Positions 35,674 through 43,773 of a stretch of DNA of 64,000 nucleotides are shown one piece after another (the stretch's first letter is position 1; every line of letters starts with the position of its first letter). Position numbers and translations under genes: made by a program. The notes beneath the pieces are model-generated. The model saw only the letters and a program-made list of their open reading frames with translations. It had not been told where the DNA came from and did not search any database. Source of the DNA: JAVBLT01 sp031553315 (GTDB lineage: Bacteria > Verrucomicrobiota > Kiritimatiellia > RFP12 > DVOR01); assembly GCA_031553315.1 (NCBI GenBank), contig JAVBLT010000005.1, positions 33,076 to 97,075 of the forward strand, written 5' to 3'.

Positions 35674-37134
35674 TCAGAATTGAAAGTAAATAAATTCCTG
35701 TTGCGCGCCATGAAGGAAAATGATTGCCATCCCAAGTAAAATGTAAATACTCCAACGCGGAATCAATAAAGATGGATAACGAGCACATCCGTAGTGCTTT
35801 GTTCGATTAAACCACTCAGTAATAAAAAGAATTGAAATTGAAAAGAAGCAAATCAACAAAGAGGTTTTGACGCCTTCTATCTCAATTGTAAACCCGCCAT
35901 CAACGGTTAACATTTTAAGTAGCCAACCACGTGCAATGGTGACACTTTCTGCACGGAAGAAAATCCACGTGGTCAAAACGGAGAAAAAGGTTGCACCTAT
36001 TTGCCACGCTTCTGTGAAGGAAGGAAAGATACGCCCAGTTGCCACGGTATCGGTATATTTCCGGTTACGGTTCAAAAGAAGGAGAGGGAGGAAACAACAG
36101 GCATGAATAGTCCCCCAGACAAGGAATGTCCAGTTGGCGCCATGCCACATGCCACTGACAAGGAATATAATAAAGGTATTACGAATTTGTTTGCTTTTAG
36201 AGCAATGGCTGCCTCCGAGGGGGATATATACGTAATCACGGAACCAGGTGGAGAGGGAAATATGCCAGCGCCGCCAGAATTCGGCGATATCACGCGAGAA
36301 ATAGGGGAAGGCGAAGTTGCGCATGAGGCGAATACCGAAAAGTTTGGAGCAGCCGATGGCGATATCGGAATAACCGGAGAAATCACAGTAGATTTGAATA
36401 GTGAAACAAAAAATGCCGATCCAGATTGTAAGACCTGATTTGTCTGTCCAGTTTGATAATATATGATTGGTCACCAAAGCACAATGGTCCGCAATCACCA
36501 TTTTTTTGAAGAAGCCCCACAGCATCTGGCGGCAACCATCCACGGCATCGGGGTAGGAGAAGGTACGGGGTTTGAGGAATTGAGGCAAAAGGTTGGTCGC
36601 GCGCTCGATGGGCCCGGCCACAAGCTGAGGAAAGAAGGAAACAAAGGCAAAGAAGGCGATGGGGTCGCGGGTGGGTTTGATGTCTTTCCGATACACATCG
36701 ATGGTGTAGGAAAGCGTCTGGAAGGTGTAGAAGCTGATACCCACCGGCAGAGCGATACGAAGCGTCCAGATATGCGGGGTAAAGCCGAAAAACTGAAGAA
36801 GAAGAGAGGCCTCGCCGATGAAAAAGTTGTAATATTTGAATACGCCAAGTAATCCGAGATTCAAAACAAGCGAAAGAATGAGTCTTGCTTTTCGGCCATG
36901 CTCCCATTTTTCATCGGCCAAACCCAGCATCCACGCCCAACCAGATGAGAGGGCAATTAAAATTAGAAAACGCCAATCCCACCAACCGTAAAATACATAA
37001 GATGTAATCACGATAAAGAGATTTTGAAGGCGCATTCTCCATCCGATGCGAAAATTTATCGAGGAATCAAGTACCCAATATCCGAAAAAAACGATGGGAA
37101 GAAAGATAAGAAAGGTGATAGAATTAAACAACAT
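35674..37134 (-). CDS. MBOAT-family O-acyltransferase (AlgI-like)
   Basis: A 486-residue membrane protein with about 10-12 hydrophobic segments. It moves acyl groups, usually acetyl, from the cytoplasm to extracytoplasmic polysaccharide. The family histidine is in S-G-M-W-H-G-A-N-W-T-F near residue 320, and another His lies in T-I-H-A-C. Y-C-D-F-S-G-Y-S-D-I-A-I-G and F-A-F-P-Y-F-S-R-D-I-A-E-F-W-R-R-W-H-I-S are also diagnostic. GGAG precedes the ATG. It is the first gene of a - strand unit; the 95 bases between it and carB are A/T-rich without a clear promoter. Confidence 0.92.
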   Translation of the reverse strand: MLFNSITFLIFLPIVFFGYWVLDSSINFRIGWRMRLQNLFIVITSYVFYGWWDWRFLILIALSSGWAWMLGLADEKWEHGRKARLILSLVLNLGLLGVFKYYNFFIGEASLLLQFFGFTPHIWTLRIALPVGISFYTFQTLSYTIDVYRKDIKPTRDPIAFFAFVSFFPQLVAGPIERATNLLPQFLKPRTFSYPDAVDGCRQMLWGFFKKMVIADHCALVTNHILSNWTDKSGLTIWIGIFCFTIQIYCDFSGYSDIAIGCSKLFGIRLMRNFAFPYFSRDIAEFWRRWHISLSTWFRDYVYIPLGGSHCSKSKQIRNTFIIFLVSGMWHGANWTFLVWGTIHACCFLPLLLLNRNRKYTDTVATGRIFPSFTEAWQIGATFFSVLTTWIFFRAESVTIARGWLLKMLTVDGGFTIEIEGVKTSLLICFFSISILFITEWFNRTKHYGCARYPSLLIPRWSIYILLGMAIIFLHGAQQEFIYFQF

Positions 37135-37229
37135 ATATCAAAACTCCATTCTTGTTTTTATGCTTTTTGAGAATGTTTTAATGAAAACACAGGGTTTGAT
37201 TCCCATGCTTTTTGTTTTTGTTCCGTGGT

Positions 37230-40200
37230 TTATTTGATGGCGGCGTGGTATTCCTGGAGGGATTCGACTTCGCCGAGGCCTTCGCGGGCGGCGGCGGCGA
37301 TGCCGGCGCAGGCGGCGTGGGCGGCGGCAAGGGTGGTCATGTAGGGGATCTTGTATTTGAGGGCGGTTTTGCGGATGCTGGCGTCGTCGGCAAGGGCGTC
37401 GCGGCGGGGGGAGGGGGTGTTGATGATGAGGGTGACTTGGTTGTTGACGATGAGGTCGATGACGTTGGGGCGGCCTTCGCCGATTTTGGCGATGGGCTGG
37501 GAGTGGATGCCGTGGCGGGTGAGGTAATCGCGGGTGCCTTCGGTGGCGTAGAGGGTGAAGCCTTGGGTGACGAATTCGGCAATGACGGCGGCGGCTTGGG
37601 GGGGCTTCTCGGAAAGGCTGACGAGGATGGCGCCGCCGCTGGGTAACCGGGCGCCGGCGGCTTCCTGGCTCTTGTAGAAGGCGAGGCCGAAGCTGCGGGC
37701 CATGCCGAGGACTTCGCCGGTGGAGCGCATTTCGGGGCCGAGGACGGGGTCGACTTCGGGGAATTTGTCGAAGGGGAAGACGGCTTCTTTGGCGCCGAAG
37801 TGGGGGATCTGGCGGGGGTGGAGGTCGAGCTCGCTCATGGGCTGGCCCATCATGAGGCGGGTGGCGATGTTGGCCATGGGGATGGCGCAGACTTTGGAGA
37901 CGAGGGGGACGGTGCGCGAAGCGCGGGGGTTGGCTTCGAGGACGTAGACGCGGCCGTCTTCAATGGCGTATTGCATGTTCATGAGGCCGCGGACGTGGAG
38001 GGCTTTGGCGATGCGCTGGGTGTAGTCGTGGATGGTCTGGATCTGCTGGGGGGTGATGGTGATGGGGGGGAGGACGCAGGCGGAGTCGCCGGAGTGGACG
38101 CCGGCGAGCTCGATGTGTTCCATGACGGCGGGGATGTAGACGTGGTGGCCGTCGGAGATGGCGTCGGCTTCGCATTCGAGGGCGTCGCGAAGGAAGCGGT
38201 CGAGGAGGAGGGGGCGGTCGGGGGTGACGCCGGTGGCTTTGGCGATGTATTCGCGGAGCATGGGTTCGTCGTAGATGACTTCCATGCCGCGGCCGCCGAG
38301 GACGAAGGAGGGGCGGATCATGAGGGGGTAGTGGATGCGGTCGGCGATGGCGATGGCTTGGTCGATGTCGATGGCCATGCCGGATTCGGGCATGGGGATG
38401 TGGAGCTGGTCCATGAGGTGGCGGAAGAGGTCGCGGTCTTCGGCGATGTCGATGGAGTCGATGCTGGTGCCGAGGATGGTGCAGCCGGCTTCGGCGAGCT
38501 CGCGGGCGATGTTGAGGGGGGTCTGGCCGCCGAATTGGACGATGATGCCGAGGGGTTGTTCTTTGTGGTAGATCTGGAGGACGTCTTCGGTGGTGACGGG
38601 TTCGAAGTAGAGGCGGTCGGAGGTGTCGTAGTCGGTGGAGACGGTTTCGGGGTTGCAGTTGACCATGACGGTTTCGTAGCCGAGCTCGCGCAGGGCGAGG
38701 GCGGCGTGGACGCAGCAGTAGTCGAACTCGATGCCTTGGCCGATGCGGTTGGGGCCGCCGCCGAGGATCATGACTTTTTTGGGGTTGGGGGTGAAGGTGA
38801 GGGTGTCGGGGGCGTTGTAGCTGGAGTAGTAGTAGGCTTTGTTGTCGACGCCGGAGACGGGGACGGGGTGCCAGCCTTCGTGGAGGTGGAGGGCCTGGCG
38901 GCGCTGGCGGAGGGTGGTTTCGGGGATGGTGAGGAGGCGGGCGAGGTATTTGTCGGAGAAGCCGTCTTTTTTGGCTTGGATGAGGAGGGGGTCGGGGGGG
39001 AGGGTGCCTTTGTGGAGGAGGATTTGTTCTTCGAGCTGGACGAGTTCGCGCATGTGTTGGACGAAGTGGGCTTTGACGGCGGTGGCTTCGAAGATCTGGG
39101 CGTCGGTGGCGCCTTTGCGGAGGGCTTCGTAGATGATGAAGTGGGTCTCGCTGCTGGGGGTGCGCAGGAGGTTGAGGAGGTCGGGGAGGGGGCGTTGGTT
39201 GAAGTCTTTGGCGAAGCCGAGGCCGTGGCGGTTGTTTTCGAGGCCGCGGATGGCTTTCTGGAGGGCTTCTTTGTAGGTTTTGCCGATGGACATGACTTCG
39301 CCGACGGCTTTCATCTGGGTGCCGAGTTTGTCTTCGACGCCGCGGAATTTCTCGAAGGCCCAGCGGGCGAATTTGAGGACGGTGTAGTCGCCGCTGGGGG
39401 TGTATTTTTCGAGGGTGCCGTCGCGCCAGTAGGGGAGTTCGTCGAGGGTGAGGCCGGAGGCGAGTTTGGCGGAGATGAGGGCGATGGGAAGGCCGGTGGC
39501 TTTGGAGGCGAGGGCGGAGGAGCGGGAGGTGCGGGGGTTGATTTCGATGATGACGACGCGGCCGCTCTGGGGGTCGTGGGCGAATTGGACGTTGGTGCCG
39601 CCGATGACGCCGATGGTTTCGACGATTTTGAAGGCCATCTGTTCGAGGCGCTGGATGAGGTCGGGGGCGATGGTCTGCATGGGGGCGGCGCAGAAGGAGT
39701 CGCCGGTGTGGACGCCGACGGGGTCGATGTTTTCGATGGTGCAGACGGTGATCATTTGGTTTTTGGCGTCGCGGACGACTTCGATTTCGAGCTCTTCCCA
39801 GCCTTTGATGGATTCTTCGACGAGGATCTGGTGGGTCATGGAGAGGCTGAGGCCGCGGTTGGCGATGGTGCGGAGCTCTTCGATGTTGTAGGCGAAGCCG
39901 CCGCCGGCGCCGCCCATGGTGTAGGCGGGGCGGATGACGAGGGGGAAGCCGATCCGGGCGGCGATGTGTTCGGCTTCTTCGAGGGTGTTGGCGATGCCGG
40001 AGCGGGGGGTGTCGATGCCGATTTGCTGCATGGTGGTCTTGAAGATGTCGCGGTCTTCGCCGCGTTTGATGGCTTCGAGGTTGACGCCGATGACTTTGAC
40101 GTTGTATTTGTCGAGGATGCCGGCTTCGGCGAGGGCTTGGGACATGTTGAGGCCGGTCTGGCCGCCGAGGTTGGGGAGGAGGGCGTCGGGCCGTTCTTTG

Positions 40201-40433
40201 GCGATGATCTGTTCGAGGCGCTGGAGGTTGAGGGGCTCGATGTAGGTGGCGTCGGCCATGGAGGGGTCGGTCATGATGGTGGCGGGGTTGGAGTTGACGA
40301 GCACGATCTGGTAGCCTTGGGCGCGGAGGGCTTTGCAGGCTTGTGTGCCGGAGTAGTCGAACTCGCAGGCTTGGCCGATGACGATGGGGCCGGAACCGAT
40401 GATGAGTACTTTACGGATGTCGTCGCGACGCAT
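37230..40433 (-). CDS. carB: Carbamoyl-phosphate synthase large subunit
   Basis: Makes carbamoyl phosphate from bicarbonate, ATP and glutamine-derived ammonia, for arginine and pyrimidine synthesis. The 1067 residues show two homologous ATP-grasp halves: G-S-G-P-I-V-I-G-Q-A-C-E-F-D-Y-S-G near residue 13, and G-G-G-P-N-R-I-G-Q-G-I-E-F-D-Y near 560. A C-terminal MGS-like regulatory domain covers about 930-1060. Full length. The small subunit gene carA is not adjacent. The very C-rich coding strand marks the return to core chromosome after the low-GC island. A long open frame on the other strand is only a compositional shadow. Confidence 0.96.
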   Translation of the reverse strand: MRRDDIRKVLIIGSGPIVIGQACEFDYSGTQACKALRAQGYQIVLVNSNPATIMTDPSMADATYIEPLNLQRLEQIIAKERPDALLPNLGGQTGLNMSQALAEAGILDKYNVKVIGVNLEAIKRGEDRDIFKTTMQQIGIDTPRSGIANTLEEAEHIAARIGFPLVIRPAYTMGGAGGGFAYNIEELRTIANRGLSLSMTHQILVEESIKGWEELEIEVVRDAKNQMITVCTIENIDPVGVHTGDSFCAAPMQTIAPDLIQRLEQMAFKIVETIGVIGGTNVQFAHDPQSGRVVIIEINPRTSRSSALASKATGLPIALISAKLASGLTLDELPYWRDGTLEKYTPSGDYTVLKFARWAFEKFRGVEDKLGTQMKAVGEVMSIGKTYKEALQKAIRGLENNRHGLGFAKDFNQRPLPDLLNLLRTPSSETHFIIYEALRKGATDAQIFEATAVKAHFVQHMRELVQLEEQILLHKGTLPPDPLLIQAKKDGFSDKYLARLLTIPETTLRQRRQALHLHEGWHPVPVSGVDNKAYYYSSYNAPDTLTFTPNPKKVMILGGGPNRIGQGIEFDYCCVHAALALRELGYETVMVNCNPETVSTDYDTSDRLYFEPVTTEDVLQIYHKEQPLGIIVQFGGQTPLNIARELAEAGCTILGTSIDSIDIAEDRDLFRHLMDQLHIPMPESGMAIDIDQAIAIADRIHYPLMIRPSFVLGGRGMEVIYDEPMLREYIAKATGVTPDRPLLLDRFLRDALECEADAISDGHHVYIPAVMEHIELAGVHSGDSACVLPPITITPQQIQTIHDYTQRIAKALHVRGLMNMQYAIEDGRVYVLEANPRASRTVPLVSKVCAIPMANIATRLMMGQPMSELDLHPRQIPHFGAKEAVFPFDKFPEVDPVLGPEMRSTGEVLGMARSFGLAFYKSQEAAGARLPSGGAILVSLSEKPPQAAAVIAEFVTQGFTLYATEGTRDYLTRHGIHSQPIAKIGEGRPNVIDLIVNNQVTLIINTPSPRRDALADDASIRKTALKYKIPYMTTLAAAHAACAGIAAAAREGLGEVESLQEYHAAIK

Positions 40434-40494
40434 AGCTTACCCCTAATCTTTTTGTCTGAAGAAACGTCTTGCTGATTCGCACAATCGGGGCGCC

Positions 40495-40523
40495 AGTATG
40501 GGCTTTTCGGGGGGATTTGTCGA
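40495..40523 (-). promoter_or_regulatory. Promoter of carB
   Basis: On the - strand TCGACA (40523-40518) and CATACT (40500-40495) are 17 bases apart, giving a leader of about 55 bases before carB. No pyrimidine-type attenuator hairpin was evident in the leader. Confidence 0.5.
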
Positions 40524-40625
40524 GCAAAAACGGCGGGGGTGTGTGTTTTTTCACTTTCTCCTTTTATTTGGGGTGAGAAAGGGTTATCCTGTGGGTAGTT
40601 TCGGTTTTTTTACGGGAGTTTTGGT

Positions 40626-41468
40626 ATGACGGATCGTGTTTTTTGTTTGGCTCTGGGGTGTTGTCTGGCGCTGTGCGGGTGTTTTGAGCACCGTGGGGCG
40701 CCGGCGGGGGATGTGTGGGCGGGTGATGTGGCTTCGGCCGGGGGGCTTTCGGCGAATGGGCTTGATTTGCGGGGGTTTGGGGGGGCGGCTGTGCCGGATG
40801 GGCTGGGTGGGCTGCCGGGGCTGAGGAAGGTGTCGCTGCGGGGGGTGAGGTCGATCACGGATTGGTCGGGGCTTTCGGGCGCGAAGGGGCTGACGCTTCT
40901 GGATCTGGCTGACGCGGGGCTTTCGGCGCTGCCGGCGGAGGTGCGGGGGCTGAAGGGGCTTGAGGTGCTTTATGTGCAGGATAATCCGGGGCTTTCGGAG
41001 CTGCCGGTGTGGCTGGGGGAGCTTTCGGGGCTGCGGTATCTGAATGCGGATCGGTCGGGGCTTTCGGCGCTGCCGGGGGCGGTTTGGCCGGAGCTGCGGT
41101 TTCTGCGGCTGAATGGGGCGAGGCTTTCGGGGCTGCCGGTTTCGCTGGGGGAGTGCAAGCGGCTGAGGCGGCTGTATTTGGCGGGCAACCCGATTGCGGA
41201 GGTGCCGGAGTGGATCCGGGGGTTGCCGGAGCTGGAGCACTTGGTGTTGGCGGATACGGGGCTTTCGGCGGTGCCGGAGTGGCTGGGGGGGTGCGGTTCG
41301 CTGGTGTCGCTCGATTTGAGCGGCACGCAGGTGAAGGCGCTGCCCGGGGATCTTTCGGGGTTGAAGGGGTTGACTTCGCTCTTTCTTCAGGGCTGCCCGC
41401 TGCCGACGCTGGAGCGTGAGCGGATCCGGGCGGCGTTTGCGGAGAACCGGGTTCACATTCAGTTTTAA
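40626..41468 (+). CDS. Leucine-rich-repeat lipoprotein
   Basis: A 280-residue exported lipoprotein. The signal peptide ends in a lipobox, L-A-L-C-G-C, with the lipidated Cys at 19. About nine leucine-rich repeats follow (L-x-x-L-x-L-x-x-x-x-L-x-x-L-P), many with the L-S-A-L-P or L-S-G-L-P pattern typical of bacterial LRRs. The role is probably protein or glycan binding at the envelope, but no partner is evident. The DNA is strikingly G-rich on the coding strand with many near-identical short tandem blocks, which invite slippage and copy-number change. The phosphoesterase gene starts 17 bases later. Confidence 0.85.
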   Translation: MTDRVFCLALGCCLALCGCFEHRGAPAGDVWAGDVASAGGLSANGLDLRGFGGAAVPDGLGGLPGLRKVSLRGVRSITDWSGLSGAKGLTLLDLADAGLSALPAEVRGLKGLEVLYVQDNPGLSELPVWLGELSGLRYLNADRSGLSALPGAVWPELRFLRLNGARLSGLPVSLGECKRLRRLYLAGNPIAEVPEWIRGLPELEHLVLADTGLSAVPEWLGGCGSLVSLDLSGTQVKALPGDLSGLKGLTSLFLQGCPLPTLERERIRAAFAENRVHIQF

Positions 41469-41485
41469 ATGGAGGGCGGCGCGCC

Positions 41486-43000
41486 GTGCGTTACGCGATT
41501 GTAACCGATATCCACGCGAATTTGCAGGCCTGGCAGGCTGTGGTGGCGGATTGTGCCCGCGAGGGGGTTTCGCACATGATCTGCCTGGGCGATGTGGTGG
41601 GTTACGGGCCTGAACCGGCGGAGACGCTGGCGGCGGTGCGCCGGGCGGCGTGCGCGATGGCGCAGGGCAATCATGACGCGGCTGCGGCGGGTGTGCTGGA
41701 TCCGGCGCGTTTCACGGCGTTTGCGCAGAAGACGGCGCGCCGGGCGATGCTGGCTCTTTCCGATGCGGAGAAGGCGTTTCTGGCCGACCGGCCGCTGGTG
41801 CTGCTGGGCGAGGGGTTCGCGGCCACGCATGGGAGCTTTTTTCTGCCGCACGCGTTTTATTATGTGGTCACGGAGGCCGATGCGGAGCTGTGTTTTCAGA
41901 TGCAGCGGCCGGAACGGGCGCTTTTTGTGGGGCACACGCATCATCCGTGTGTGTTTGAGCTGGATGGGGAAACGGGGCGGGTGGCGAAGCTGCCGCCGGC
42001 CGATTTCACCTTCCGCCTCGGGTGCCGCTATCTGGTGAACCCGGGATCGGTGGGCTTCCCGCGCGAGGCCGACACGCGCGCGATGTATGTGATTTACGAC
42101 AGCCTGGCCGACAGGGTCACTTTCCGGCGCGTGCCGTATGACTTGGATCGTTTCCGCCTCTCGGTGATCCGCCACGGCTACCATCTGGATGATTACTGGT
42201 TCCTGAACCGCGACAATGCGGAGCGTGTGGCCAGCCAGCAGTCGTTTTCGTTCATGCCGGTGCCTGTGCCCGAAAAGGCGCCGGAGGCTCCGGTCGCCCG
42301 CGCGGTCGATTTCGCTCCCAAAGGTTCGGGCCGCTGGGGGATGCCGCTGATTTTTTTCACGGGCCTGCTTTTTCTCTGCGGGCTGAGCCTGCTGGTGCTT
42401 TTCGCTTTGCCGCGCGATGTGGAGATCGCTCTGCCCGATCCGGCGCTGATTCCGGGCGGCCCGCTCGAACCGCTGGCTGTGGCGGAGCTTGAAAACTGGC
42501 GCGCCTCGATTCTGCCGCCGGTGCCTTTCACGCAGGGGCCCGACGGCGCGATCCCGGGGTGGCGGCTTTCGTTTTCGCATCAGCGCCACCAGCAGATTCT
42601 GCTTCAGGCGCAGCTCAGGGGGTGCGGGTTCCGGTTCGTCAACACCGCGCAAAAGGGCACGGTCTCCATCGAAACGCCGCTGCTTGATCTGACGGATCTG
42701 CCTGTTCACGGTCTTGCCCTCCGCGGGGAGGCGCGCTGCCTGGCCGGCGCGAAGGGGGGGCTGCGCTGCACGCTGGCGCAGTTTGCGGGCGAGGCCGATG
42801 CCCTTTCGCTGGTTCGCGCGGACAGTTTTTCCTTCACGCCTTCGGCGGATCCCGCCGAGCGCGGCGTCTGCCGGGTCGAGGAGCGCCTGGCGCTTGACCC
42901 GGTCACGCGCTTCGCGCACTTCACCGTTCAGGCTGAAATCGTCGGCGAGGCGCTGCTTGAGGCGCCTGTGGCCGAGCCTGTGCTCACGTTTCCTCTCTGA
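41486..43000 (+). CDS. Membrane-anchored calcineurin-like metallophosphoesterase
   Basis: Residues 1 to about 240 form a complete calcineurin-like domain: T-D-I-H-A-N, L-G-D-V-V-G-Y-G-P, Q-G-N-H-D, A-T-H-G-S and G-H-T-H-H-P provide the two-metal site. A linker is followed by one membrane segment near residues 290-310 and a C-terminal domain of about 190 residues that is not recognised. If the phosphoesterase is cytoplasmic, the tail is periplasmic, which would link two compartments; this topology is inference. The start is GTG at 41486, with GGAGGG about ten bases upstream. Co-directional with its neighbours, with short gaps. Confidence 0.83.
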   Translation: MRYAIVTDIHANLQAWQAVVADCAREGVSHMICLGDVVGYGPEPAETLAAVRRAACAMAQGNHDAAAAGVLDPARFTAFAQKTARRAMLALSDAEKAFLADRPLVLLGEGFAATHGSFFLPHAFYYVVTEADAELCFQMQRPERALFVGHTHHPCVFELDGETGRVAKLPPADFTFRLGCRYLVNPGSVGFPREADTRAMYVIYDSLADRVTFRRVPYDLDRFRLSVIRHGYHLDDYWFLNRDNAERVASQQSFSFMPVPVPEKAPEAPVARAVDFAPKGSGRWGMPLIFFTGLLFLCGLSLLVLFALPRDVEIALPDPALIPGGPLEPLAVAELENWRASILPPVPFTQGPDGAIPGWRLSFSHQRHQQILLQAQLRGCGFRFVNTAQKGTVSIETPLLDLTDLPVHGLALRGEARCLAGAKGGLRCTLAQFAGEADALSLVRADSFSFTPSADPAERGVCRVEERLALDPVTRFAHFTVQAEIVGEALLEAPVAEPVLTFPL

Positions 43001-43008
43001 AAGAGTGT

Positions 43009-43773
43009 ATGACAAACCCCTTGAACAACATCCGCATTGTCCTCGTCGGCACGCTCTACAGCGGCAACGTGGGCTCCGTGTGCCGGGCGATGGCCAACAT
43101 GGGCATCCGCGATCTGGCGCTGGCCGCCCCCCGAATCTGCGACGACTGGGCCGAAGCCGAACGCCTCGCCGTGCACGCCGCCGACATTCTCGCCGCCGCC
43201 CGCCGCACCGCAACCTTCGCCGAAGCCGTGGCCGATTGCGCGGCGGTCGTGGGTTCCACCGCCCGCGGCGGGCTCTACCGCCAGCACGTGCGCCCGCCCC
43301 GCGAACTGGCCGCCGACCTGCTCGCCATTGCCGCGCGGGGCAAGGTGGCGCTTGTCTTCGGGCGCGAAGACAAGGGGCTCAACAATGAGGAAATCGCCCT
43401 CTGCACGCACCTTGTGCGAATCCCGGTCGACGAGGCCTACCAATCGCTCAACCTCGCCCAGGCGGTGCTGATCTGCTGCTACGAGCTCTACGGCGCCACG
43501 GGCTCCTACGAGCAGCCCATCCAGGAAAAATCGCCGCCGGCCACCGCGCGGGAGCGGCAGATCCTCATCGGCATGTGGCGCAAGGCAATGCTCAAGATCG
43601 GCTTTATGCAGCCCGACAAAGCCGACCACATGATGCAGGGCTTCCAGCGCATCTTTTCCCGCGGCGTGAAAACCTCCGACGATGCCCACATCCTCATGGG
43701 CGTGGCCCGGCAGACCGACTGGGCCAGCCGGGAAGATATCGAACCTGCCCGAAAATCAGGAGTTTTGCCATGA
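43009..43773 (+). CDS. TrmJ/TrmH-family tRNA 2'-O-methyltransferase
   Basis: A SPOUT methyltransferase of 254 residues. The trefoil-knot motifs are present: N-x-G-S-V-C-R-A-M-A-N-M-G near the N-terminus, L-V-F-G-R-E-D-K-G-L-N-N-E-E near residue 120, and Y-Q-S-L-N-L-A-Q-A-V near residue 144. The extended C-terminal helical tail is typical of TrmJ, which methylates position 32 in the anticodon loop. The TrmJ assignment is likely but other TrmH-class substrates are possible. Its TGA overlaps the next ATG. Confidence 0.85.
   Translation: MTNPLNNIRIVLVGTLYSGNVGSVCRAMANMGIRDLALAAPRICDDWAEAERLAVHAADILAAARRTATFAEAVADCAAVVGSTARGGLYRQHVRPPRELAADLLAIAARGKVALVFGREDKGLNNEEIALCTHLVRIPVDEAYQSLNLAQAVLICCYELYGATGSYEQPIQEKSPPATARERQILIGMWRKAMLKIGFMQPDKADHMMQGFQRIFSRGVKTSDDAHILMGVARQTDWASREDIEPARKSGVLP

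Larger units (their letters stand above)
19720..37229. other. Low-GC exopolysaccharide/O-antigen biosynthesis island
   Basis: From about 19720, in the middle of the flippase gene, to the end of carB the sequence is visibly richer in A and T than both flanks, and codon choice changes from C-ending to A/T-ending. The genes are those of a surface polysaccharide locus: flippase, pyruvylation, aminosugar epimerase, polymerase, many glycosyltransferases and acyltransferases. Composition is not uniform: 31.7-34.6 kb is more G-rich than 20-31 kb, suggesting several acquisitions. No integrase or insertion sequence is visible, so exchange by homologous recombination between flanking core genes is the simplest inference. 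Confidence 0.75.

Noticed and set aside
37800..40475. 891-codon open frame on the + strand opposite carB
   Set aside because: It mirrors the C-ending codons of carB and is almost only Gly, Asp, Val, Glu, Phe and Ala. No domain; a compositional shadow.
40900..41400. Short near-identical tandem blocks considered as a CRISPR-like array
   Set aside because: They are the codons of leucine-rich repeats, without regular spacers.
43575..43769. N-terminal extension of the VIT-domain protein
   Set aside because: It lies inside the TrmJ-type gene in another frame; the ATG at 43770 overlaps that gene's stop.
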